From the NCBI GenBank assembly GCA_022728415.1, contig JAIJJM010000095.1, positions 1-7,548 of the forward strand: DNA of 7,548 nt, in the 5' to 3' direction. Below the pieces are notes generated by a model. That model made no database searches. It saw only the letters and a program-made list of their open reading frames with translations, and was not told the origin of the DNA. How positions within the stretch are numbered: the first letter of the stretch is position 1; every line of letters starts with the position of its first letter. Source of the stretch: Collinsella sp. GTDB lineage: Bacteria > Actinomycetota > Coriobacteriia > Coriobacteriales > Coriobacteriaceae. A program made the position numbers and the translations under genes. Below, piece by piece: positions 1-6,572 of the stretch.

Positions 1-1771
1 CTTCCTGGACAAGGACCTCTCCCGTAACGCGATTCTGCTGTACGGCTTCGGCGATGGCGGTGGCGGCCCCACCCGTGAGATGACCGCGCGCATCCGCCGT
101 GACCATGATCTCGCCGGCGCGCCGAAGATCGATTTCGGTACTCCCGACCAACTGTTCGATCGCGTGCGCAAGGATATCGTGGACGATGCGCAAGGGGAGA
201 CACCGGTGTTCAAGGGCGAACTGTACCTTGAACTGCACCGCGCTACCCTCACCGCCCAGCAGGACATGAAGCGCGGCTGCCGCCAGGAGGAGTCGATGCT
301 GCGCGTCACCGAATACCTGTGCGCCGCGGCCCGCATCAAGAACCCGGACTATGTCTATCCGCGCGAAGAGCTGGACCGTATTTGGAAAACGCTGCTCCTG
401 AACCAGTTCCACGACATTCTGCCCGGTTCGGCCATCGCATGGGTGCACCGTCAGGCGCGGACCGAATACGCGCGTGACATCGCTCGGCTGAACGAGATCG
501 CCCTTGAAGCCGGGCGCGCGATCGCAGTCGTGGAACCCGATGACGCAACCATAACCGACGCCGTAATCGCCCCATATTCCCGCCAAGCCTGTGAGACGTG
601 GGTGGTACGCCCGGCTTCGAGCCGAGCCGAAGCGGGAATCGCATCCATGGCTCGGGTCGCCGTTACCCATGACGGCGATACGATTGTGCTCGACAACGGC
701 CGACTGCACGTGCGCATTGAAGCCGACGGCACCGTTTCGTCAATCGTCGATCAGCGAACCAATCGTGAACTGGTGCCCGCCGGCGCCCGACTGGGCCGCT
801 ACGAAATGCTCAAAGACGAACCCTTCCACTGGGACGCTTGGGATATTCAACGCGATGCATTCCTCACCGCCAACGCGCTCAGCGAGGCATCGATTGCAAG
901 CGTGGACGAAACCGCCAACGGTGGGGCCGTCGTGCATGCTGTCACTCGCGCGAAGGGCGTTGAAATTCGTACGGGCATTGTCTTAAGGCCGGGCTCCGCC
1001 ACACTGGACTTCACCGCCGATGTGGACTGGCATGCCGTCGAACAGTTCCTCAAAGTGGATATGCCGGTCACCGTGCAAGCGGTGAACGCGCAATACGAAT
1101 GCCAATACGGTCTGGTCGAACGCCCCATCAACAAGAACACGCGCAGCGATGATGCCAAATTCGAAAGCTGCACGCACCGCTTCGTGCGTATCGCCGACGC
1201 CGACTATGCCGCCGCTGTGGTCAACGCCTCCACCTACGGCTCCGACGTCAGCCCCATCCACGCCGATGCGGCACATGGCACCGGCCGCGGCACCATGGTG
1301 CGGCTCTCGCTGCTGTCCGCACCGCTGTACCCCGACCCACGCACCGACCAAGGCGCACACTCCTTCGCGTGGTCTCTGGTCGCTGACGCCGATATGAATG
1401 CGGTGCTGGACGAAGCGGCGCGACTTAACAGCCCCGTAATAGGGGAGTTGCCTGATATGGCGCCGCTGGTCTCGCTCGCCGACGCCACCGGCGTCATCGT
1501 ATTGGACTGGATCAAGCTCGCCGATGACGGTTCCAGCGATCTGATCGTGCGCCTGTACGAGGCCGCCGGCGGCAATGCCACGGCCACACTGCGCCTTGAC
1601 GCCGCTCTCTCCGATGCCAAGGCCAGCGTGCAGGAGGTGAATCTCATGGAGGAGCCGGAGCTGGATGCCGAACTGCCGCGCGCGCTCGCCGGTGACGAAC
1701 CAATGCCCGCCGACGGTGCGATCGTTTCGTTGGCGCCATTCCAGCTCGCCACGCTGCGTATTCGCCGATAA
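1..1771 (+). CDS. Alpha-mannosidase, glycoside hydrolase family 38 (5' truncated by window edge)
   Basis: The reading frame is open from base 2 to the TAA at 1769-1771, giving 589 C-terminal residues. Family members of this type run to about 1,000 residues, so roughly the first 40% is outside the window, including the catalytic nucleophile Asp. GH38 hallmarks seen: the glycine-rich GFGDGGGGPT (window residues 15-24), GELYLELHR (72-80) and LLLNQFHDILPGS (about 131-143), whose NQFHD is the conserved active-site-proximal motif. The rest fits the C-terminal beta-sandwich region. The ATG at 80 lies inside the GFGDGGGGPT-containing domain and is not the start. By family, the enzyme removes alpha-linked mannose from N-glycan-type oligosaccharides. 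Whether it has a signal peptide cannot be seen; bifidobacterial homologues are usually cytoplasmic. It is separated from the downstream operon by a terminator-like hairpin and a fresh promoter, so it probably ends an upstream unit in the same mannoside locus. Linkage specificity (1,2/1,3/1,6) is not readable. Confidence 0.95.
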   Translation, partial: FLDKDLSRNAILLYGFGDGGGGPTREMTARIRRDHDLAGAPKIDFGTPDQLFDRVRKDIVDDAQGETPVFKGELYLELHRATLTAQQDMKRGCRQEESMLRVTEYLCAAARIKNPDYVYPREELDRIWKTLLLNQFHDILPGSAIAWVHRQARTEYARDIARLNEIALEAGRAIAVVEPDDATITDAVIAPYSRQACETWVVRPASSRAEAGIASMARVAVTHDGDTIVLDNGRLHVRIEADGTVSSIVDQRTNRELVPAGARLGRYEMLKDEPFHWDAWDIQRDAFLTANALSEASIASVDETANGGAVVHAVTRAKGVEIRTGIVLRPGSATLDFTADVDWHAVEQFLKVDMPVTVQAVNAQYECQYGLVERPINKNTRSDDAKFESCTHRFVRIADADYAAAVVNASTYGSDVSPIHADAAHGTGRGTMVRLSLLSAPLYPDPRTDQGAHSFAWSLVADADMNAVLDEAARLNSPVIGELPDMAPLVSLADATGVIVLDWIKLADDGSSDLIVRLYEAAGGNATATLRLDAALSDAKASVQEVNLMEEPELDAELPRALAGDEPMPADGAIVSLAPFQLATLRIRR

Positions 1772-1798
1772 GGGATATTGGGCCTAGGCTCGATATTT

Positions 1799-1873
1799 TG
1801 GGTCGCGCCCAACCGTAACGGAACCGGAACAGACCGGCTCTGCCATACGGTTGGGCGCGGCCCATTATTGTAT
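1799..1873 (+). terminator. Hairpin terminator after the GH38 gene
   Basis: A perfect 14-bp inverted repeat, 1804-1817 (CGCGCCCAACCGTA) against 1846-1859, extends outward through one T-G wobble and four more pairs to 1799 and 1864. This makes a stem of about 19 pairs. The 28-nt loop can form a smaller CCGG/CCGG stem (1824-1827 with 1834-1837). The stem is followed by TTATTGTAT (1865-1873), which is U-rich but not a clean U run. It starts 27 bases after the GH38 stop codon. Rho-independent termination is the natural reading; the imperfect U tract leaves some doubt. Confidence 0.75.
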
Positions 1874-1915
1874 GAGAAGAGGGAGAGCGATCCCGTTGGG
1901 CAAATATCAATGCGA

Positions 1916-1940
1916 CACGCGACGATGAATTCGTTGCGTG
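1916..1940. promoter_or_regulatory. 25-bp inverted repeat overlapping the -35 box
   Basis: CACGCGACGA (1916-1925) and TCGTTGCGTG (1931-1940) are inverted copies with 9 of 10 positions complementary, separated by the 5-base spacer TGAAT. The right arm contains the predicted -35 hexamer at 1934-1939. The sequence does not resemble the two LacI-type sites downstream, so if it is a protein-binding site it is for a different regulator. Its place over and upstream of the -35 is compatible with either activation or repression. The function is inference; the symmetry is directly visible. Confidence 0.5.
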
Positions 1941-1962
1941 CATGTTTCGATTGTGTTATGTT
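1934..1962 (+). promoter_or_regulatory. Predicted promoter of the transporter/GH5 operon (extended -10)
   Basis: TTGCGT at 1934-1939 and TATGTT at 1957-1962 are separated by the ideal 17 bp, and a TG dinucleotide at 1954-1955 gives an extended -10 (TGTTATGTT). Transcription would start near 1969, inside the first LacI-type operator, leaving a leader of about 190 nt before the ATG at 2162. The match to the sigma-70-type consensus and the overlap with operator-like sites support the call. It has not been tested against a transcript. Confidence 0.55.
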
Positions 1963-1965
1963 TTT

Positions 1966-1981
1966 ACTAAACCGATTTAGT
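1966..1981. promoter_or_regulatory. LacI-family operator O1 (at predicted transcription start)
   Basis: ACTAAACCGATTTAGT is a 16-bp palindrome with 7 of 8 base pairs symmetric around a central CG, the usual architecture of LacI-family operators. It overlaps the predicted +1, where a bound repressor would block initiation. Read on the opposite strand its core is CTAAATCGGTTTAG, differing from O2 (CTAAAACGGTTTAG) at one position. Confidence 0.7.
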
Positions 1982-2006
1982 TAACAGGTTCGCGACTGGC
2001 CGGAAG

Positions 2007-2020
2007 CTAAAACGGTTTAG
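2007..2020. promoter_or_regulatory. LacI-family operator O2
   Basis: CTAAAACGGTTTAG has 6 of 7 symmetric pairs around a central CG and matches O1 (opposite strand) in 13 of 14 bases. The centres of O1 and O2 are 40 bp apart, close to four helical turns, so two dimers would sit on about the same DNA face. The two sites together suggest one regulator; no regulator gene is in the window. Confidence 0.68.
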
Positions 2021-2063
2021 TCTCAGCGATGAGAACTGAATAAAGGTTGTGATACCACGTCAA

Positions 2064-2107
2064 TCACCGCGACGGGTGACTGTGCTGGAGCACAACGACT
2101 AGTTTTT
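2064..2107 (+). promoter_or_regulatory. Leader hairpins and T-run upstream of the binding-protein gene
   Basis: In the predicted leader, TCACC/GGTGA (2064-2068 with 2075-2079) forms one small stem. TGTGC-TGGA-GCACA (2081-2094) forms a second, perfect 5-bp stem with a tetraloop. A TTTTT run follows at 2103-2107, eight bases after the second stem. That T-run can also pair with GAAAAA at 2131-2136. The distance is too long for a standard terminator. I list the structures as visible; any regulatory role is unproven. Confidence 0.25.
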
Positions 2108-2146
2108 CTCCGTCCACAGCAGGGCGGGGTGAAAAAGGAACCAAAA

Positions 2147-2154
2147 GGAAAGGA
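2147..2154 (+). promoter_or_regulatory. Ribosome binding site of the binding-protein gene
   Basis: GGAAAGGA at 2147-2154 places its second GGA seven bases before the ATG at 2162. This decides the start: the in-frame GTG at 2129 has no such site at the right distance and would put 11 charged residues before the signal peptide, and the in-frame ATG at 2171 would be 16 bases away. Confidence 0.75.
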
Positions 2155-2161
2155 AAACATC

Positions 2162-3454
2162 ATGTTTTCTATGAAGAAGATCCTCGCCATCGCCGGTGCC
2201 GGTGCGATGCTCGTATCGGTGGCTGCCTGTGGTAGCGGAACTGCGGGGGATGACGGCGGCAAGAAGGAGATCTCCTTCCAGACCTGGAACCTCAAGAACG
2301 ACAAGTACACCCCGTATTTCGAGGCGCTGATCAAGGCCTATGAGAAGGACCACCCGGATGTCACCGTCAAGTGGCTTGACGCCCCGTCCGATGGTTACGA
2401 AGACAAGCTGTCCAGCCAGGCTGCGGCCGGCGAACTGCCGGACATCGTCGACGGCGGCAACTCCATCCTGTACGGTCTTGCCAAGGCCGGCGCGCTGCTC
2501 GATGTCTCCAAGCAGGCTCCGGATGCGGAAAAGGACTACTACGAAGGCGCATGGAAGTCCGTGACCATGCAGGGCAATGGCATCGAGAAGGGTGCCTACG
2601 GCCTGCCGTGGTATGTCAACGATGGCCCGACCTACTGGAACACCGAGCTCATGCAGAAGTGCGGCCTTGATCCGAACAAGATTCCGACCACATGGGATGA
2701 GTACTTCGCCGCCGGCGACACCATCGTGCAGAACTGCAAGGATGTCTACCTGGGCACCACGATGGGTTACAACACCGAAGATCTGATGACCGCAGGCGTC
2801 AAGTCCTTCATGAACGATGACCACAGCAAGTACACCTTCAATGATGAGGCCGGTGTCAAGCAGATCAGCCGCTTCGTTGAGCTGTACAAGAAGGGCGGCA
2901 TCCCGCCGGAGGCCCTCGACTCCTCCTGGAGCCAGGCCGCCGATCTCTTCCAGCGTGGCAACCTGGTCTCCATGGCCGGCTCCGCCTACTCCGCTGACGG
3001 CTTCAAGCAGAACGCTCCGGACCTTTACAAGAACCTCGCAGTCGGCCCGCGTATCAGCAACGACGGCAAGTCCGCTTCCGTGGCCTACGAGATGCTCGGC
3101 ATCAGCGCCAACTCGAAGCACCCCGACGTTGCCATTGACTTCGCCCGATTCGTGACCAACGAGAAGAACCAGATCGAGTTCGACAAGAAGGCCTCCGTGT
3201 TCCCGTCCGCCAAGGGGGGTCTGGATGACGACTACTACAAGAGCATCGACGAAAGCACCCTTGAGGGCAAGGCTCTGAAGATCACGCTCGACCAGGTCAA
3301 GGACGGCTACGGCTCTCGTCCGTCCGAGTTCACCGACAACAACGGCTCCAAGAACTTCCAGCAGCAGATCGCCCTCGCTATGCAGGGCAAGCAGACCGCC
3401 AAGGAAGCCCTTGACAAGTCCGTCGAGTTCGCAAACGAGAAGCTCGCACAGTGA
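2162..3454 (+). CDS. Sugar ABC transporter substrate-binding lipoprotein (CUT1 type, SBP_bac_1 family)
   Basis: The 430-residue protein begins with a lipoprotein signal: MFSMKK, a hydrophobic stretch to about residue 20, and the lipobox VAAC with Cys23 as the lipid-anchored first mature residue. A short Gly/Ser/Asp-rich linker follows, then ISFQTWNLKND and AYEKDHPDVTVKW, the typical first strand and helix of the oligosaccharide-binding family. GELPDIVDGGNS and GAYGLPWYVNDGPTYWNTELMQKCGL fit the hinge and ligand-side segments of this fold, and KHPDVAIDFARFVTNEKNQ the late helix near the C-terminal lobe. Size is normal. It is the first gene of an operon whose next genes encode the permeases (stop overlaps the GTG of the first) and a GH5_18-like beta-mannosidase. 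The ligand is therefore inferred to be a mannose-containing, N-glycan-derived oligosaccharide. The exact ligand cannot be read from sequence. Regulation is probably through the two LacI-type operators upstream. Confidence 0.95.
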   Translation: MFSMKKILAIAGAGAMLVSVAACGSGTAGDDGGKKEISFQTWNLKNDKYTPYFEALIKAYEKDHPDVTVKWLDAPSDGYEDKLSSQAAAGELPDIVDGGNSILYGLAKAGALLDVSKQAPDAEKDYYEGAWKSVTMQGNGIEKGAYGLPWYVNDGPTYWNTELMQKCGLDPNKIPTTWDEYFAAGDTIVQNCKDVYLGTTMGYNTEDLMTAGVKSFMNDDHSKYTFNDEAGVKQISRFVELYKKGGIPPEALDSSWSQAADLFQRGNLVSMAGSAYSADGFKQNAPDLYKNLAVGPRISNDGKSASVAYEMLGISANSKHPDVAIDFARFVTNEKNQIEFDKKASVFPSAKGGLDDDYYKSIDESTLEGKALKITLDQVKDGYGSRPSEFTDNNGSKNFQQQIALAMQGKQTAKEALDKSVEFANEKLAQ

Positions 3455-4422
3455 GCAACGCGGCACTCGCCGCTGACAGGTCGGAGGCCCGCACGGCCTC
3501 CGACCGGCCTGAACCGATGAACCTCAACCACGGCAAGAAGCAGAATCGTAGCTTCGGCACCATCATTGCCCCCTACCTGTTTGTTCTGCCAGCGTTCGCG
3601 ATTGTGTTTGTATTCATCGTCCTTGCGGCACTCAACACTTTCAGGCTTGCTTTCACCAACTCCACACTGCTCCGTCCGGGAACCTTCGTCGGACTCGAAA
3701 ACTTCATCAAACTGTTCCATGACGAGTACTTCCTCACGGCACTGCTGAACTCCACACTCTACGTGATCTGCGTAGTGCCGTTCATGGTGATCCTCCCGTT
3801 GATCCTGGCCTATCTGGTCAAGGGCAACTCCCGCATCATGGGCTTCTTCCGCACCGCCTTCTACATGCCGGTGGTTATGTCCGCCGTTGTGGTGGGTATG
3901 ATCTGGACCAACCTGCTGGATTCCGCCGGTCTGGTCAACTCCGTGCTCAAGGCATTGAAGATCATCTCCAAGCCGGTTCCATTCCTCACCGATCGATGGG
4001 GCGTGCTCTTCAGCTCGATGTTCGTGACAATCTGGCTGGGCCTCGGCTACTACATGGTCATCTACCTGACCGCCCTCGCCAACATCGATGAATCCCTTTA
4101 CGAAGCCGCCTCCCTCGACGGCGCTGGCCCTGTCCGCCAGTTCATCTACGTGACAATGCCCGGCGTGCGCTCCACGATGATGCTCATCATGATGCTGTCC
4201 ACCATCGCCGCATTCCGAGTCTTCAACGAAATCTACGTGTTGACCAACGGCTCCGCAGGCCCCGGCGGCATGGATATGACGATGTCGATGCTTATCAAGC
4301 GCGAAGGCACCGGTATCCAGGCCCGCACTGGTTACGCGAGCGCCATCTCCATCGTCGTGCTCGTCATCGTCGGCGTCATGCTCATCGTGCAGCAGATCGT
4401 ACAAAAACGAGGTGAGGACTGA
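3451..4422 (+). CDS. ABC sugar transporter permease 1 (MalF-like, CUT1)
   Basis: The 323-residue (from GTG 3451) inner-membrane protein has about six hydrophobic segments, the first at residues 37-61. The cytoplasmic EAA loop reads EAASLDGAGPVRQFIYVTMP at residues 218-237, the contact site for the ATPase. Two starts are possible. GTG 3451 overlaps the TGA of the binding-protein gene (GTGA) and has a weak GAGAAG eight bases upstream. ATG 3517 (301 residues) has no visible Shine-Dalgarno but would remove a polar 22-residue leader encoded partly by a perfect hairpin. Both lengths suit the family. I use 3451 because of the coupling overlap, with low certainty on the start. It pairs with the next gene to form the transmembrane channel of the importer. 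Confidence 0.92.
   Translation: MSNAALAADRSEARTASDRPEPMNLNHGKKQNRSFGTIIAPYLFVLPAFAIVFVFIVLAALNTFRLAFTNSTLLRPGTFVGLENFIKLFHDEYFLTALLNSTLYVICVVPFMVILPLILAYLVKGNSRIMGFFRTAFYMPVVMSAVVVGMIWTNLLDSAGLVNSVLKALKIISKPVPFLTDRWGVLFSSMFVTIWLGLGYYMVIYLTALANIDESLYEAASLDGAGPVRQFIYVTMPGVRSTMMLIMMLSTIAAFRVFNEIYVLTNGSAGPGGMDMTMSMLIKREGTGIQARTGYASAISIVVLVIVGVMLIVQQIVQKRGED
3479..3505 (+). promoter_or_regulatory. Intercistronic hairpin at the binding-protein/permease junction
   Basis: GGTCGGAGGCC (3479-3489) and GGCCTCCGACC (3495-3505) form a perfect 11-bp, G+C-rich stem with the 5-base loop CGCAC, beginning 25 bases after the binding-protein stop. No U-run follows, so it is not a complete terminator. In sugar ABC operons such as malEFG, a structure after the binding-protein gene shields the upstream mRNA and lowers downstream expression; the same role is inferred here. 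It lies inside the permease frame if GTG 3451 is the start, or wholly between genes if ATG 3517 is. Confidence 0.7.
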
Positions 4423-5261
4423 TGAATACCAACACGCATAAGGTCACCGTCGGCAAAGTCGTCCAGTATCTGATTCTGATTCTGATGTTCCTGCTGCTCG
4501 TCGGCCCGTTCGTCTGGGAACTGTCCCTGTCGTTCAAGGGCAAGGGCGACAACGTCTACGCCGTGCCTCCCTACCTGATGCCGAAGACCCCGACGCTGGA
4601 CAACTACATTTCCGTGTTCAAGCAGGTCCCGGTATTCCACTACATGCTCAACACGCTGGTGGTCTGCCTGATCTCCATCTTCGGCAACGTGGTCTTCTCC
4701 ACGATGGCCGGCTACGCACTGGGACGCCTGAAGTGGCGTGGCCGCGGACTGGTGTTCACCATGTTCATGGGCACCATGGTCATCCCGATCGAAGGCGTGA
4801 TGATCTCCCAGTTCCTGATCATTCGCTCCATCCACCTGCAGAACACACTGCTGGCAGTCGCACTGCCTGGCCTGTGCGGCGCCATCAACATCCTGCTCAT
4901 GACCAACGCCTTCAAATCCATTCCAATGGAACTCGAAGAGGCGGCCATGGTGGACGGTGCCAACCTATGGCAGCGGTTCTTCCACATCTGTGTACCGCAG
5001 GTCAAAGGCACGATGACCGTTGTCGGCATCTTCGCATTCGTCGGTGCCTGGAACGACTTCCTGTGGCCGTTGATCGCGATCTCCGATGAAAGCAAGTACA
5101 CCTTGACCCTCGGCATGAACCGACTCAAGGGCATGTTCATCCAAGATCCGCGACTGATCGCCGCCGGTGCGCTCGTCTCGCTTATCCCGATCATCGTCTT
5201 CTTCTGCTGCTTCCAGCGCTACTTCTTCCGTGGCTTGGAACAGGGTGGACTCAAGGGCTGA
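4422..5261 (+). CDS. ABC sugar transporter permease 2 (MalG-like, CUT1)
   Basis: The 279-residue membrane protein starts at an ATG that shares one base with the preceding TGA (TGATG), a sign of translational coupling; AGGTGAGG at 4410-4417 can serve as its ribosome binding site. The first membrane segment spans about residues 14-34. Further hydrophobic segments lie near 74-96, 109-130, 140-162, 194-214 and 247-265. The EAA loop (LEEAAMVDGANLWQRFFHICVP) covers residues 171-192 and would contact the ATPase. The C-terminal FFRGLEQGGLKG is typical of MalG-like permeases, which end in a short G(L/M)xxGAxKG-type tail. It forms the channel with permease 1. No ATPase gene follows; the next gene, 26 bases on, is a glycosidase. 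Confidence 0.94.
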   Translation: MNTNTHKVTVGKVVQYLILILMFLLLVGPFVWELSLSFKGKGDNVYAVPPYLMPKTPTLDNYISVFKQVPVFHYMLNTLVVCLISIFGNVVFSTMAGYALGRLKWRGRGLVFTMFMGTMVIPIEGVMISQFLIIRSIHLQNTLLAVALPGLCGAINILLMTNAFKSIPMELEEAAMVDGANLWQRFFHICVPQVKGTMTVVGIFAFVGAWNDFLWPLIAISDESKYTLTLGMNRLKGMFIQDPRLIAAGALVSLIPIIVFFCCFQRYFFRGLEQGGLKG

Positions 5262-5273
5262 GCGGACTGGAAA

Positions 5274-5281
5274 AAGGAGGT
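5274..5281 (+). promoter_or_regulatory. Strong ribosome binding site of the GH5 gene
   Basis: AAGGAGGT at 5274-5281 is a near-full match to the 16S anti-Shine-Dalgarno sequence, six to seven bases before the ATG at 5288. It is the strongest site in the operon and suggests that the glycosidase is translated efficiently and independently of the permease. Confidence 0.85.
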
Positions 5282-5287
5282 ACTCCA

Positions 5288-6568
5288 ATGAAATTCGGAG
5301 TCAACTACACGCCGTCGCATGGCTGGTTCCACGCATGGCTCGACCCGGACTGGGACGGCATCGACAATGATCTCAAGCAGATCAGCGAACTGGGTATGGA
5401 CCATGTGCGCATCTTCCCGATCTGGCCGTATCTGCAACCTAATCGCACCTGGATCAACAAGAAGGGCGTGGCGGATGTGCGCCGCATGGTGCACATCGCC
5501 GGCGAGCACGGTTTGGATGCCTATGTGGACGTGTTCCAAGGGCATCTGTCCAGCTTCGACTTCTTGCCTTCATGGCTGGTCACCTGGCATGCGGGCAACA
5601 TGTTCACCGATGCGGACGCCGTTGCGGCCGAGCGTGAACTGGTCAAGACCATGACCGATGAGCTGTCCAAGGAACCCGCGTTCAAGGGTCTGACCTTGGG
5701 CAACGAGGTCAATCAGCTGTCTGACAGGCCGCATCCCACGAAGATGAGCGCCACGGACCGGCAGATCGACGCATGGCTGGACGCGCTGCTTCCGACCGCC
5801 GCCGGTGAAGGGCACAACGCGCTGTACAGCGTCAACGATGGCACCTGGTTCATCGATGGGCACCCGTTCACTCCGGTGCAGTCCGCCACCAAGGGTGATA
5901 TGACAGTGATTCACTCCTGGGTGTTCAACGGCATCGCGCAAGGATACGGCGCCACCAGTGAGGAGTGCTCGTCGTACGCACTGTACCTGGCCGAGCTGGC
6001 CAAGGCGTTCGGCAAGGATTCCGAGCGCCCGGTGTGGCTCCAGGAAGTCGGTGCGCCGGAGAATGTGCTGGAAACCGACTACACGCCGGAATTCTGCCGC
6101 AAGACCGTTGAACGTGCCATGGATTGCCGGAACCTGTGGGGTGTGACGTGGTGGTGCTCGCACGATGTGCCCGCCAGCATGGAAGACTTCCCGTTCTTCG
6201 AGCACTCTCTGGGCTTGTTCGACGAGCAAGGCCAGCTGAAGCCGATCGGCCGTACGTTCGGGGAACTCGCCGCACAGTACCGTTCCGCATTGCCGGCTCA
6301 GCCGAAGACCGTCGCCGTGGTGATTGATGTGGATGAGGCCGGAAACCCGGTGAACCGCAGTGCGCTCGGCCCGGGAGGCTCGGTGTGCGACCTGTGGATG
6401 AAGCTGCAGGTGGCGGGCCAGCGCCCGACCATCATCACCTCGCAGGTGGCGGCCAATCAAGAGGCGCTCGCGCAGCGTGGCATTCTGGAATTGCACGCTG
6501 ACGAACACCCCTATGCCGCCCGTTACTACACTGCGGTTTCGGACCCATCGTTCGAAACGGCTGATTAA
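5288..6568 (+). CDS. Beta-mannosidase, glycoside hydrolase family 5 (subfamily 18-like)
   Basis: The 426-residue protein has no signal peptide, so it should act in the cytoplasm on imported sugar. It opens with the (beta/alpha)8-barrel start MKFGVNYTPSHGWFHAW. GH5 features follow in order: DHVRIFPIWPYLQP (38-51), LTLGNEVNQ (136-143) with Glu140 as predicted acid/base, VIHSWVF (207-213), VWLQEVGAPEN (249-259) with Glu253 as predicted nucleophile, and WGVTWWCSHDV (284-294), the barrel-end Trp motif. Residues from about 335 on form an extra C-terminal region beyond the barrel. Overall character recalls the GH5_18 enzymes of bifidobacteria. A B. longum member is reported as a beta-mannosidase specific for Man-beta-1,4-GlcNAc, the N-glycan core disaccharide. 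Subfamily and substrate here rest on recognition and on the adjacent alpha-mannosidase and transporter, not on a computed alignment. It is the last gene of the operon. Confidence 0.9.
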   Translation: MKFGVNYTPSHGWFHAWLDPDWDGIDNDLKQISELGMDHVRIFPIWPYLQPNRTWINKKGVADVRRMVHIAGEHGLDAYVDVFQGHLSSFDFLPSWLVTWHAGNMFTDADAVAAERELVKTMTDELSKEPAFKGLTLGNEVNQLSDRPHPTKMSATDRQIDAWLDALLPTAAGEGHNALYSVNDGTWFIDGHPFTPVQSATKGDMTVIHSWVFNGIAQGYGATSEECSSYALYLAELAKAFGKDSERPVWLQEVGAPENVLETDYTPEFCRKTVERAMDCRNLWGVTWWCSHDVPASMEDFPFFEHSLGLFDEQGQLKPIGRTFGELAAQYRSALPAQPKTVAVVIDVDEAGNPVNRSALGPGGSVCDLWMKLQVAGQRPTIITSQVAANQEALAQRGILELHADEHPYAARYYTAVSDPSFETAD

Positions 6569-6572
6569 ACCG

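Noticed and set aside
1778..1984. A 68-codon + strand frame in the control region
   Set aside because: It begins with TTG without a ribosome binding site and runs through the terminator hairpin, the inverted repeat, the promoter and operator O1, so it is most likely noncoding.
2129..2161. Earlier in-frame GTG start for the binding protein
   Set aside because: It would add 11 mostly charged residues before the lipoprotein signal peptide and lacks a well-placed ribosome binding site, whereas ATG 2162 has GGAAAGGA at ideal spacing.
2099..3466. A 455-codon minus-strand open frame opposite the binding-protein gene
   Set aside because: It mirrors a clear lipoprotein-binding-protein gene. The long antisense frame follows from high G+C and G/C-ending codons. 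Its predicted protein is Val/Leu/Gly-rich without a recognisable domain, and there is no convincing start signal.
3307..4404. A 365-codon minus-strand open frame opposite permease 1
   Set aside because: The product is extremely His/Asp/Glu-rich, the expected antisense reading of hydrophobic membrane-protein codons, and shows no family signature.
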